Shown: piece by piece, positions 44,928 through 54,325 of the stretch
Layout of the letters: the number at the start of each line of letters is the position of its first letter
Numbering within the stretch: the stretch's first letter is position 1
Source: Bacillota bacterium
GTDB taxonomy: Bacteria; Bacillota; Clostridia; Lachnospirales; Lachnospiraceae
DNA: 64,000 bases
Direction: 5' to 3'
NCBI GenBank assembly: GCA_023390555.1
Contig: JAEWCQ010000017.1
Coordinates: 1 to 64,000 of the forward strand
Notes under the pieces: model-generated
The model's database searches: none
Told to the model about the DNA's origin: nothing
Seen by the model: the letters and a program-made list of their open reading frames with translations, nothing else
Position numbers and translations under genes: made by a program

Positions 44928-45335
44928 ATGGAGAAAGAGGCACAACTGCGTGAGAACTGCTGCAAGAGCTGCGGCAGAATGCTTCCGCCGGCTTATAACA
45001 GGGAATACTGCCCAAACTGTGAAGAATTGCAGCTGTTCGGTGCCGTGCGGGATTACATACGCGCCAATGAGGTGAATGAATACGAAGTGGCAGAACATTT
45101 TCATATTTCAGTCCGTCTCGTAAAAGATTGGATACGGGAGGGCCGGATCGAATACAAGGAGCACGGAGAAAAGAGCATCGGAAGTGCCTACTGTTCCCGC
45201 TGTGGCGCAAAAATCAGTTTCGGGACCATGTGCACGAAGTGCATAAAACTTCTCAACGGCGAGAATCAGCCGAGAGGGTTTGCAGCAGCTCCGGATCAGG
45301 AAGAAGAAAAAATGCATTTCTTTGATCGGGATTAG
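44928..45335 (+). CDS. Zinc-ribbon/HTH protein, YvyF-like
   Basis: A 135-residue protein with a first Cys pair set (CKSCG..YCPNC), a helical segment with a helix-turn-helix look (VAEHFHISVRLVKDWIREGRI), and a second set (YCSRCG..MCTKC). The N-terminal half resembles the flagellar-operon protein YvyF. The second zinc ribbon is extra. It may bind nucleic acid or a flagellar partner. GAAGGAGAG lies before the ATG. It probably shares an mRNA with the WYL regulator. Confidence 0.72.
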   Translation: MEKEAQLRENCCKSCGRMLPPAYNREYCPNCEELQLFGAVRDYIRANEVNEYEVAEHFHISVRLVKDWIREGRIEYKEHGEKSIGSAYCSRCGAKISFGTMCTKCIKLLNGENQPRGFAAAPDQEEEKMHFFDRD

Positions 45336-45404
45336 GACGCGTAACAGGTGCCATAATTTTATTTTCAAAAAAACACACTGATCTAAAAAAAGATATCTAT
45401 TTCC

Positions 45405-45410
45405 TATAAT
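45405..45410 (+). promoter_or_regulatory. Candidate -10 box for the GH16 gene
   Basis: TATAAT lies 57 bases before the ATG, with a poor -35 (TCTAAA, 17-base spacer). Weak -35 boxes here and upstream of the importer suggest that both genes need an activator. The ribosome site is AGAAGGAGGTC. Confidence 0.4.
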
Positions 45411-45466
45411 TTTATTTCCTCATAATTAGACTGAAACAATGATGTTTATCAGAAGGAGGTCTGATT

Positions 45467-48400
45467 ATGGGGAATTTTTGTAATTTCACAAAACGGGCAG
45501 GTGCGCTGTTTTTATCGGCAACAATGCTAAGCACTCTGATTACGCCGGACATGGCAGTCTATGCGGCGGAAGGGGACAGTGTTGCGGCGGCAGAACCGGT
45601 GCAGAATATCACATCCGGACAGGGAGAGGACACCAGATACTGGAATCTTTCCTGGAGCGATGAGTTTTCGAACGGTGCGCTTGACACCAGTAAGTGGAGT
45701 TATATGGTCGGAACCGGAGCGGAATATTCCGGAAACGGCTGGGGGAATAATGAACAGGAGTATTATACGGACGGCGAGAACGTCAGCTTTGTAACCGCAG
45801 ATGACGGAAACGGGGGAAGTGCGGACTGTCTGGAGATTACCGCAAAGAAGACGACGGATGAGAATAAGGCGCAGTACGGGGGAAAAGCGTATACTTCCGC
45901 ACGTCTTTGGACCATGGATGATTCCGCAAATCCGGGCGGAACAAAGACAACAAAATATGCAAAAAAATACGGACGCGTGGAAGCGAGAATCCGTATCGAC
46001 GGTGGGGGAACCGGATTGTGGCCGGCATTTTGGATGATGCCGGAAGATGATGTATACGGAACCTGGGCGGCATCCGGAGAACTTGACATCATGGAAGCCA
46101 GAGGAAGCAATACCGGCGCTGTGGACGGAACGATTCACTATGGAAGCCAGTGGCCGAATAACAAATCGATCGGCGGGCATTACAGCAGCGACCTGGCGGG
46201 GTACGATGAGAATTTCACGACACAGGAATGGCATACCTATGCGGTAGAATGGCTGCCGGGGGAGATTCGGTGGTACATGGATAACCAGCTGTTTTATAAA
46301 ACCAGTAATTGGTATTCGACAACGGACAGCAATGCGGCAAACTTTACCTATCCCGCACCGTTTGATCAGAATTTTTATATTCTGCTGAATCTGGCAGTGG
46401 GCGGAAATTATGACGGCGGAGCACTGGACACCAGCTGGGATTCGGCAAATATGCTTGTCGACTATGTCCGTGTCTATGATCTCGCAGACAGCTCCTATCA
46501 GACAGTTGCCTACGATGAAAATGTAGCGGCGCCGGAACAGGAAGCAGATGATCATCTGGTAAGCGGAACGATCAATGAGACGAATTATGCAGGCTCTGAC
46601 CTGTCGTCTTACAAAAAGACAACTTCCTATCCAGACGAAGCGGACAGGAGCAGCTGGTTTGTTTCCGAGCTGGAAAATGGGGCCGCGAACGTGACGATGG
46701 ACAACGATGCGCTCAAGGTCAATGTGACGAACGGAGGAAATCAGAATTACAGTGTACAGTTGATTCACAATGTTCCGCTGACAAAAGGATACCGGTATGT
46801 CATGACATTCAAGGCAAAGGCGGATACCGCGAAGACGATTACGTCCAAGTTTGGAAATATCGGGGGTTATCCGGCGTATTCGGATACCTACAACGTGGAT
46901 TTGACGACCGGCTGGAAAGAGTACACGTATGTATTCGATATGGCGTCTGCGACCGATGCGGACGGGCGTATTGAATTTAATATGGGGCAGACAACGGGAG
47001 CCTGCTATTTTAAAGATTTTTCGATTATTTCAACGGGAAAGACGCCCAAGCAGGACCCGGATGCGGCAAAAACACCGCTTTCCGATGGGAATCACATCTA
47101 TAATGGCACGTTTGATCAGGGAACGGGGAGAACCGGTTACTGGAACGCATTTGAGAATACGATGATGTCGGTGGATTCTTCGGTGAGAGAACTGGAGATT
47201 GCAGGAACGGCAGATACCTCCGGCGTTTTCCAGAGAGGAATGAATCTTTTGCAAAGCGACAGCTATCAGCTGACGTTTGATGCCAAGGGTCCGGCGTCCG
47301 GGAATATCACGGTAAAACTTCTGAGCAAAGACATGCAGACCGTATACGACGAGACAGCGGTAAGCATCGGTACAGAGTATCCATCGGATGCGTATTCCGT
47401 CACATTACAGATGCCGGAAGGACAGAGCGATACCGAGGGTGTCGCTGCATTTGTGACCGGGAATCAGACGGTATATCTGGACAATGTGCGGATGATCCGG
47501 ACAACAAACAATAATCTGGACTGGTCCGCAATCGACATGTGGCCGCTCTATAATTATGACTTCTATAATGGAAAAGACGGCTGGAATATCTGGAGTGAAA
47601 CGGGCGGCTGGATCTCTTCGGAGACTTCGGGAGACGGACTTTCGGTCGTGACAAACGTAGAATCGGGTGCAAATTTCTGGTGCGCCGGGATTCAGACGTC
47701 TGCAATGAAATTTACCGGCGGTGTGCCGTATGCGATTACTCTGAATCTGAATGGGAATGTCGCAAAGAAAATTAAAATTGAAACACCGGACGGAACACAG
47801 ACAGACTATTCCTTTGCAGCCGGAACCAATCAGCTGGTCATTCCGTTTATACCTTCGAATGATATCAGCGGCAAGGTCACACTTTATCTCGGTGTGGAAA
47901 GCGGGGAATATCACTTTACATTAAACAGCATTGAAGCAGGTGTCGACACCGGGAAACTGACCGTACCGGATGGATATGCGAAGCCGGGCAGTGTCCGCTC
48001 TGCGGGAGATGTCAAAGCAGGGAATGATTTTGTAATCGAGCATAACGATAATACATGGGCATCCGCGATCACAACCGCCTATGTCAACGATCAGGCAATT
48101 GATGCTGCGCTTGTCGATACATCGGAAAGCGGAAAGATCAAAATCAACGGCAGTATCATTCCGGATGAAGGAAGCTACAGCATCAAATTCGATGCCGCCG
48201 GCTATACACAGACCAAGAACATCGTACAAAAGGCATTGTCTTCCGATGGAAATGTGATTGTAAATGGGAAATTTACCGAGAATGCGGACGGTTGGACGAA
48301 CTGGTTCAACGGAACGGGATCTCTTTCCGTGGAAGATGGGCAGGCTGTTATGAAAGTGACCGGAAATGCCGGCAATAACTGGGACTGCCAGTTGAAGCAA

Positions 48401-50302
48401 AGCGGAATCGGGTTAAGCGCGAGCAGCTATTATGTATTGTCTTTTGAAGCATATTCGGATATTGAAAGACCGCTGGATCTGGAATTTAGCGGAATTGGAA
48501 CAGCATCAGCAACCAGAGTAAATCTGACAACGGAGAAAAAAACATACTACATTACATTTTCGGATGTGGCAGCAACAACCAGTGCATCAATTTTATTTAT
48601 GGGCGGAAATGTGAACGGCTGTCTGGATGACTTCGCATCTGTCGGTGTGCATCAGATCTATTTCGACAATGTCGTACTTGCGAAGGCGACTGCAGAAGAT
48701 GTGCAGAATCTGACGCCGGCCAAACTCTCACTTGCAGCACCGGCTGTTTATGGGAAAGATGTCGTACTCAACTATACGGAAAACACCGTATGGGAGAAGA
48801 AAAAAATAACCGTATGGGCAGGAGAAACTCAGATTGCAGCTTCGGCGGTTTCGGTCAATCAGAATGACAATACCATTACAATTGACGCTTCTGCATTCAC
48901 CAAAAAAGGTACCTGGAGCGTAGCAGTACAGGCGGCAGGATATGAAAAGCAGACAATGACGGTCAATGTGATCGGCAGTCTGGAAAATCTTGCGGAAGGA
49001 GACTGGTCTGTCTGGTCAGAGGGGGATGAAGCAGGAACATTTACGACAGAAGACAGTGCGATCACTCTGGACTTTGCATCGACGTATGTGTCCCAGTGGG
49101 ATACGGCAGAATTCTGGTCGATGCAGGCAAAGAAATCAAATATCTGCACCGAAGCGGGAAAGACCTACCAGCTGAGTTTTGATGCAGAGCTGGTCTACGA
49201 TGACAGCAGCAATACGGCAGACCGCGGATTGATTGTAGAATGCGGTACGCAGTCCGATCAGCACGAATTTGCAATCCATAAGGGAAAAGGAAGCTATACC
49301 TACACGGTGACGCCGGAGGCAAGTGATGCGTTCTATCTTTCCTTTATGCTGGGTGCAACGGTAAAGAATGTACCTGCACATACCTTAAAAATCACGAATA
49401 TCCGCTTTAAAGATGCCAGTCTTACGGAAACGGAGGAACCGCAGGTCGTGAATGCAGCAGTACCGACGATTCTCAAACAGCCGGTTTCGGCATCCTGTTC
49501 TTACGGAAAAACGCCGGGAGTTCTGACGGTAACTGCGCAGAGCAGCGATAAGGGAGTATTGAACTATCAATGGTATCAAAACAGTCTTGCAAGTACCAAA
49601 GGTGCAAGTGCGATATCCGGTGCTACCACTTCGACCTATCAGCCGGCAAAAACAGCAGTTGGAACTTCCTATTATTACTGTGTGATACAGAATGTCAATA
49701 CGGCAGTGAACGGTAATAAAACCGCATCCTGCAACAGCAGTATCGTTTCGCTTACGGTAAAAAAAGCTTCCAATGCCATCAGTGGAGTGTCAACAGGCTA
49801 TACAAAGACTTATGGAGATCAGGCATTTACCTTAAAGGCCAAGGGAACCGGAAACATCACCTATGTATCTTCCGATACCAAGGTTGTAAAGATCGGGAAA
49901 ACAACCGGAAAAGTCACGATTGCCGGATATGGAAAAGCAACGGTGAAAATCGTGGCAGCAGGAAACGGCAATTATCAGTCCGGCAGCAAGTCTATTACGA
50001 TTACGGTGAAGCCGGGAAAAGAGAAGACAACCAGCCTGAAGTCGGCGAAGTCCAGCTATATGACGGTGAAATGGGCGAAAGACAGCAGAGCAACCGGTTA
50101 TCAGATCGAATATTCCACAAATAAAAACTTCAAGAGCAGCAAAGTTGTAAGTGTTGGTAAGAACACGACTGTGTCCAAATCAATCAAGTCACTGAAAGCA
50201 GGAAAGAAATACTATGTCCGGGTACGTGCCTATAAGACATCGCAAAATGCGAAGATCTATGGCTCCTGGAGCACGGTAAAAACAGTGACCGTAAAAAAAT
50301 AA
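45467..50302 (+). CDS. Secreted multi-module GH16 beta-1,3-glucanase (laminarinase type)
   Basis: A 1611-residue secreted enzyme. After a signal peptide (about 1-34) comes a GH16 domain (about 60-345) with the catalytic GELDIMEAR: Glu 205 nucleophile, Asp 207, Glu 210 acid/base. WPAFWMMP and WGNNEQEYYT fit beta-1,3-glucan cleaving members. Then follow about five beta-sandwich modules of CBM4/9/16 type (roughly 365-510, 520-665, 670-815, 925-1065, 1165-1320), separated by DUF1533-like segments. An Ig-like domain (about 1330-1430), a Big-type domain and an Fn3-like C-terminus end the chain. No sorting motif is present, so surface holding, if any, is through the modules. Monocistronic, followed by a strong terminator. 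Confidence 0.93.
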   Translation: MGNFCNFTKRAGALFLSATMLSTLITPDMAVYAAEGDSVAAAEPVQNITSGQGEDTRYWNLSWSDEFSNGALDTSKWSYMVGTGAEYSGNGWGNNEQEYYTDGENVSFVTADDGNGGSADCLEITAKKTTDENKAQYGGKAYTSARLWTMDDSANPGGTKTTKYAKKYGRVEARIRIDGGGTGLWPAFWMMPEDDVYGTWAASGELDIMEARGSNTGAVDGTIHYGSQWPNNKSIGGHYSSDLAGYDENFTTQEWHTYAVEWLPGEIRWYMDNQLFYKTSNWYSTTDSNAANFTYPAPFDQNFYILLNLAVGGNYDGGALDTSWDSANMLVDYVRVYDLADSSYQTVAYDENVAAPEQEADDHLVSGTINETNYAGSDLSSYKKTTSYPDEADRSSWFVSELENGAANVTMDNDALKVNVTNGGNQNYSVQLIHNVPLTKGYRYVMTFKAKADTAKTITSKFGNIGGYPAYSDTYNVDLTTGWKEYTYVFDMASATDADGRIEFNMGQTTGACYFKDFSIISTGKTPKQDPDAAKTPLSDGNHIYNGTFDQGTGRTGYWNAFENTMMSVDSSVRELEIAGTADTSGVFQRGMNLLQSDSYQLTFDAKGPASGNITVKLLSKDMQTVYDETAVSIGTEYPSDAYSVTLQMPEGQSDTEGVAAFVTGNQTVYLDNVRMIRTTNNNLDWSAIDMWPLYNYDFYNGKDGWNIWSETGGWISSETSGDGLSVVTNVESGANFWCAGIQTSAMKFTGGVPYAITLNLNGNVAKKIKIETPDGTQTDYSFAAGTNQLVIPFIPSNDISGKVTLYLGVESGEYHFTLNSIEAGVDTGKLTVPDGYAKPGSVRSAGDVKAGNDFVIEHNDNTWASAITTAYVNDQAIDAALVDTSESGKIKINGSIIPDEGSYSIKFDAAGYTQTKNIVQKALSSDGNVIVNGKFTENADGWTNWFNGTGSLSVEDGQAVMKVTGNAGNNWDCQLKQSGIGLSASSYYVLSFEAYSDIERPLDLEFSGIGTASATRVNLTTEKKTYYITFSDVAATTSASILFMGGNVNGCLDDFASVGVHQIYFDNVVLAKATAEDVQNLTPAKLSLAAPAVYGKDVVLNYTENTVWEKKKITVWAGETQIAASAVSVNQNDNTITIDASAFTKKGTWSVAVQAAGYEKQTMTVNVIGSLENLAEGDWSVWSEGDEAGTFTTEDSAITLDFASTYVSQWDTAEFWSMQAKKSNICTEAGKTYQLSFDAELVYDDSSNTADRGLIVECGTQSDQHEFAIHKGKGSYTYTVTPEASDAFYLSFMLGATVKNVPAHTLKITNIRFKDASLTETEEPQVVNAAVPTILKQPVSASCSYGKTPGVLTVTAQSSDKGVLNYQWYQNSLASTKGASAISGATTSTYQPAKTAVGTSYYYCVIQNVNTAVNGNKTASCNSSIVSLTVKKASNAISGVSTGYTKTYGDQAFTLKAKGTGNITYVSSDTKVVKIGKTTGKVTIAGYGKATVKIVAAGNGNYQSGSKSITITVKPGKEKTTSLKSAKSSYMTVKWAKDSRATGYQIEYSTNKNFKSSKVVSVGKNTTVSKSIKSLKAGKKYYVRVRAYKTSQNAKIYGSWSTVKTVTVKK

Positions 50303-50317
50303 AAATATAGGAAAAAT

Positions 50318-50354
50318 AAAAAGAGCGGTCTTCAATTAGGAGACCGCTCTTTTT
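50318..50354. terminator. Bidirectional terminator between the GH16 gene and pyrG
   Basis: AAAAAGAGCGGTCT and AGACCGCTCTTTTT pair perfectly over 14 bases around a 9-base loop, with A/T tracts at both ends. It lies 15 bases after the GH16 stop and just past the pyrG stop. Confidence 0.95.
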
Positions 50355-50356
50355 CA

Positions 50357-51967
50357 TTATTTCTTATTTTTACATACAACCGATGCTTTGACAAATCCCT
50401 TAAAAAGCGGATGCGGACGATTCGGTCTGGATTTCAGTTCCGGATGTGCCTGTGTGGCAACAAACCAAGGATGATCGGAAACCTCTGCCATTTCAACGAT
50501 TCTTCCGTCTGGAGAAAGACCGCACAGTTTCATTCCCTTTTCGGTTAGAATGTTGCGGTAGTCGTTGTTTACCTCGTAACGGTGACGATGTCTCTCGTGG
50601 ATTGTCGTCTCTCCATAAACGGCAAAAGCTTTGGAAGTCTCGTCCAATACACACGGATAGGAACCAAGCCGCAGTGTGCCGCCGATATCTTCGATACCGT
50701 CCTGATCCTGCATCAATGCGATGACCGGGTGTGTGGTCTTCGGATCGAATTCGGTACTGTGCGCATCATGGAATCCGCACACGTGTCTTGCATATTCAAT
50801 AATCGATACCTGCATGCCAAGGCATAGTCCAAGGTATGGAATCTTGTTCTCTCTGGCATATCTTGCTGCGCTGATCATACCCTCCACGCCTCTGTCTCCG
50901 AAGCCGCCAGGTACAATAATGCCGTCTGCATCGCCAAGATATTCTGCTGCATTTTCATCGGTCAGTAATTCCGAATCCACCCAGCTGAGATTTACGGTGG
51001 CACGTTCAGCTATTCCGCCGTGTTTTAAAGCCTCCACAACGGAGATATAAGCATCGTGAAGCTGGGTATATTTTCCAACGAGAGAAATGTTTACTTCCTG
51101 CACCGGGTTGCGGAGTGCATCGACCATCTGTGTCCAGTCGGCAAGATCCGGAGCCGGACATTCAAGATGCAGAGATTCGCATACAACGCTTGCAAGGTTT
51201 TCTTTTTCCATGGCGAGTGGAGCTTCATACAGATATTCCACATCCAGATTCTGGAGTACATGGTTATTTGGCACATTACAAAACAGAGCAATTTTATCCT
51301 TCAGTTCCTGATCAAGCGGCTGTTCGGAACGGCAGACAATCACATCCGGCTGGATTCCCATGCCCTGAAGCTCTTTTACGCTTGCCTGTGTCGGTTTCGT
51401 CTTCAGTTCACCGGAGGCCTTGATATAGGGAATTAAAGTAACATGAATCAGGATGGCATTTTCATGTCCGACTTCGTGCTGAAACTGACGGATGGACTCC
51501 AGGAAAGGCTGGCTCTCGATATCCCCGACGGTTCCGCCGACTTCGATGATGGCGATATGGGTCTCGTCCGAAGTAAAGTTGCGGTAAAAACGGCTTTTAA
51601 TCTCATTGGTAATATGCGGGATGACCTGTACGGTTCCGCCGCCAAAATCTCCGCGGCGTTCTTTCTGCAATACGGACCAGTATACCTTACCGGTAGTAAC
51701 GTTGGAATTTTTGGTTAAGCTTTCGTCGATAAAACGCTCATAGTGACCGAGATCGAGGTCGGTTTCCGCACCGTCATCCGTGACAAATACTTCACCGTGC
51801 TGAATCGGGTTCATCGTACCCGGATCAATGTTGATATATGGGTCAAATTTCTGCATCGTGACCTTAAAGCCTCTTGCTTTGAGAAGACGGCCAAGGGATG
51901 CTGCGGTAATGCCTTTTCCAAGTCCTGATACAACGCCGCCAGTGACAAAGACGTATTTTACAGACAT
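50357..51967 (-). CDS. pyrG: CTP synthase
   Basis: A 536-residue enzyme that aminates UTP to CTP with glutamine. The N-terminal synthase domain has FVTGGVVSGLGKG and DPYINIDPGTM. The C-terminal glutaminase has the catalytic Cys in GLCLGMQ, with His and Glu in QAHPE. Length is normal. AAGGAGG precedes the ATG. It is alone on the minus strand with a TATAAT at 52081-52076. I do not see the initial GGGC run used for CTP sensing in Bacillus pyrG. Confidence 0.97.
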   Translation of the reverse strand: MSVKYVFVTGGVVSGLGKGITAASLGRLLKARGFKVTMQKFDPYINIDPGTMNPIQHGEVFVTDDGAETDLDLGHYERFIDESLTKNSNVTTGKVYWSVLQKERRGDFGGGTVQVIPHITNEIKSRFYRNFTSDETHIAIIEVGGTVGDIESQPFLESIRQFQHEVGHENAILIHVTLIPYIKASGELKTKPTQASVKELQGMGIQPDVIVCRSEQPLDQELKDKIALFCNVPNNHVLQNLDVEYLYEAPLAMEKENLASVVCESLHLECPAPDLADWTQMVDALRNPVQEVNISLVGKYTQLHDAYISVVEALKHGGIAERATVNLSWVDSELLTDENAAEYLGDADGIIVPGGFGDRGVEGMISAARYARENKIPYLGLCLGMQVSIIEYARHVCGFHDAHSTEFDPKTTHPVIALMQDQDGIEDIGGTLRLGSYPCVLDETSKAFAVYGETTIHERHRHRYEVNNDYRNILTEKGMKLCGLSPDGRIVEMAEVSDHPWFVATQAHPELKSRPNRPHPLFKGFVKASVVCKNKK

Positions 51968-52024
51968 TTTAAATCCTCCTTAAGATGTGTACTTATATAT
52001 TGAGTATATGTGTGAAATTGAGAC

Positions 52025-52063
52025 AGACCGACAGTACCACCGTCGGTCTTTCCTAATTTTTTT
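52025..52063 (+). promoter_or_regulatory. Hairpin in the pyrG-ftsH gap
   Basis: AGACCGAC and GTCGGTCT form an 8-base stem. In the plus direction a T-rich tract follows (to 52063), so it looks like a terminator pointing away from pyrG. On the minus strand it lies in the pyrG leader but lacks a U-run. It could be a structural element of the pyrG leader. Confidence 0.4.
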
Positions 52064-52075
52064 CAATCAAAATCC

Positions 52076-52117
52076 ATTATACAACGAGTCATGGAATAAA
52101 TCCACTCGTTTTTTTGT
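52076..52117. promoter_or_regulatory. pyrG promoter with flanking inverted repeat
   Basis: On the minus strand TATAAT (52081-52076) has a weak -35 (TGGATT, 52104-52099). The repeats AACGAGT (52083-52089) and ACTCGTT (52104-52110) bracket the spacer, and seven T follow on the plus strand. It is either an operator for pyrG or a plus-strand terminator. The remainder of 51968-52191 shows no gene. Confidence 0.45.
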
Positions 52118-52191
52118 ATAATTTTTGGTAAAAATAAGACCTGTCTTTAGAGAAAGTTTATAAATATAAGGAAAAGTTCATACAGTACATA

Positions 52192-52220
52192 TTGATTTAT
52201 AACAATCAATTACATATAAT
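52192..52220 (+). promoter_or_regulatory. ftsH promoter
   Basis: TTGATT (52192-52197), a 17-base spacer and TATAAT (52215-52220) give a good sigma-A promoter, 55 bases before the ftsH start codon. Confidence 0.7.
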
Positions 52221-52274
52221 AGAAACTATATCTGATGCCCCGGGCATTGGAAAGTCGTGACTACGGAGGAAAGA

Positions 52275-54323
52275 ATGGATAACCAGAGATATAATGGCGG
52301 CAATAACAGAAATGGCAATAATGACAATAATCCAAACGGTGGGAATAAGAAAAACGGACAGATGATACTGATGTTTATACTGATTACACTGGTTGCACTG
52401 TTTGTCATGACACTTCTGAGCAAGTTCAGTGCCCAGATGACCATGCAGAAAATTACTTATAACAAATTTATAGAGATGGTAAAGGATGACAAGGTAGACA
52501 GCGTGGAGATTACTTCCACACAGTATAATATAACACCGAAGTACAGCGATGACGATCTGATTCATGTGACTTATTATACCGGAGTTCTCGAAGACGACAC
52601 GCTGCTTCCGTTGCTGGAAGAACATGACGTTGAAATCGATCCGGAGATTCCGAGCGGAACAAGCGCCATCATCTATAATATACTTAGCATATTGATTCCA
52701 TTGGCACTGGTATGGGTGATATTTGGTCTTGTCATGCGTAAGATGGGATCCGGCGGCGGCATGATGGGCGTCGGCAAGAGCAATGCAAAAGTCTATGTGG
52801 AGAAAGAGACAGGTGTTACGTTCCGTGATGTGGCCGGACAGGATGAAGCAAAGGAATCTTTGCAGGAAGTCGTCGATTTCCTGCACAATCCAAAGAAATA
52901 CCGTGAGATCGGTGCGAAGCTTCCAAAAGGAGCGCTTCTGGTAGGACCTCCGGGAACCGGTAAGACCTTACTGGCAAAAGCAGTTGCGGGTGAGGCGAAA
53001 GTGCCGTTCTTTTCACTGGCAGGTTCCGATTTCGTGGAGATGTTCGTCGGTGTGGGTGCATCCCGTGTGCGTGATCTTTTCAAAGAAGCCCAGAAGCAGG
53101 CACCATGTATTATTTTCATTGACGAGATTGATGCGATCGGTAAGAGCCGTGATACCAGATTCGGCGGCAATGATGAGCGGGAACAGACGTTAAACCAGCT
53201 TCTCGCAGAGATGGACGGATTTGATACCTCCAAAGGACTTTTGATTCTGGCAGCAACAAACCGTCCGGAAGTACTGGATAAAGCATTGCTTCGTCCGGGG
53301 CGTTTTGACCGGCGTATCATCGTTGACAAACCGGATCTGAAAGGAAGATTGGAGACACTGAAAGTGCATTCCAAAGAAGTCCATATGGATGAAACGGTTG
53401 ATCTGGATGCACTTGCACTGGCAAGCGCGGGTCTCGTTGGTTCCGACCTTGCCAATATGATCAATGAGGCTGCAATCAATGCCGTAAAACACGGCAGACA
53501 GTTCGTCAATCAGAAAGATCTGTTTGAGGCATTTGAGATTGTGGCAGTCGGCGGCAAGGAAAAGAAAGACCGTGCCATGAGTAAAAAAGAACGCAAGATT
53601 GTTGCTTACCATGAGGTGGGTCATGCAATGGTTACGGCGCTCCAGAAGAATACAGAGCCGGTACAAAAGATTACAATTGTACCAAGAACCATGGGTGCAC
53701 TCGGATATACCCTGCAGACGCCGGAAGAAGAAAAATTCCTGCAGACAAAAGATGAACTGATCGCAAAAATTACGACTTATATGGCAGGCCGTGCGGCAGA
53801 GGAACTGATCTTCCATTCTGCAACCAGCGGAGCTGCAAATGATATTGAGTGTGCGACAAATATTGCAAAAGCGATGATTACACAGTTCGGTATGTCGGAT
53901 CATTTTGGACTGATGAGTTTGGCTACGGTCGATAACCAGTATCTGGAAGGACGCGCATCCTTAAACTGCGGCGATGAGACGGCGGCACAGATTGATAAGG
54001 AAGTCATGATTCTCCTGAAGTCCTGTTATGATGAAGCGACCAGACTGCTGGAAGAGCACCGTGATGCACTGGATCGGATTTCGGAATATCTGTTTGAACA
54101 TGAGACGATTACCGGTAAGGAATTCATGGATATCTTCCGTGAACTGACCGGAATCAGGGAAGAAAAAGCAGAGAAAGAACCGGAGACTGTAGAAGCAGAA
54201 ATCGCAGAAGCAGAGACAGCACTGGAAACGAAGGAAACGGTTACGGAGAAAAAAGAAGCAGAACAGGAACACACAGCGGCTGCCGAACCGATCATTGACT
54301 TACTTGCAGGTGATGAGGAATAA
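52275..54323 (+). CDS. ftsH: ATP-dependent membrane zinc protease FtsH
   Basis: A 682-residue AAA+ protease that degrades damaged or regulated membrane and soluble proteins. After an Asn/Gly-rich N-terminus come TM1 (about 29-48), an outer domain and TM2 (about 130-155). Walker A is GPPGTGKT (224-231), Walker B is IIFIDEIDAIG, and the zinc site is HEVGH (446-450). The last 60 residues are an acidic Glu/Ala-rich tail. GGAGGA directly upstream supports ATG 52275 rather than the GTG at 52257. uvrC starts two bases after its stop. Confidence 0.96.
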   Translation: MDNQRYNGGNNRNGNNDNNPNGGNKKNGQMILMFILITLVALFVMTLLSKFSAQMTMQKITYNKFIEMVKDDKVDSVEITSTQYNITPKYSDDDLIHVTYYTGVLEDDTLLPLLEEHDVEIDPEIPSGTSAIIYNILSILIPLALVWVIFGLVMRKMGSGGGMMGVGKSNAKVYVEKETGVTFRDVAGQDEAKESLQEVVDFLHNPKKYREIGAKLPKGALLVGPPGTGKTLLAKAVAGEAKVPFFSLAGSDFVEMFVGVGASRVRDLFKEAQKQAPCIIFIDEIDAIGKSRDTRFGGNDEREQTLNQLLAEMDGFDTSKGLLILAATNRPEVLDKALLRPGRFDRRIIVDKPDLKGRLETLKVHSKEVHMDETVDLDALALASAGLVGSDLANMINEAAINAVKHGRQFVNQKDLFEAFEIVAVGGKEKKDRAMSKKERKIVAYHEVGHAMVTALQKNTEPVQKITIVPRTMGALGYTLQTPEEEKFLQTKDELIAKITTYMAGRAAEELIFHSATSGAANDIECATNIAKAMITQFGMSDHFGLMSLATVDNQYLEGRASLNCGDETAAQIDKEVMILLKSCYDEATRLLEEHRDALDRISEYLFEHETITGKEFMDIFRELTGIREEKAEKEPETVEAEIAEAETALETKETVTEKKEAEQEHTAAAEPIIDLLAGDEE

Positions 54324-54325
54324 CC

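Noticed and set aside
45527..46768. Minus-strand open frame of 413 codons
   Set aside because: It is antisense to the GH16 catalytic domain; composition is unlike protein and no motif is present.
52025..52063. Pyrimidine attenuator for pyrG
   Set aside because: In the direction of pyrG the hairpin lacks a U-run and no G-run follows the promoter, so CTP-type attenuation as in Bacillus is not supported.
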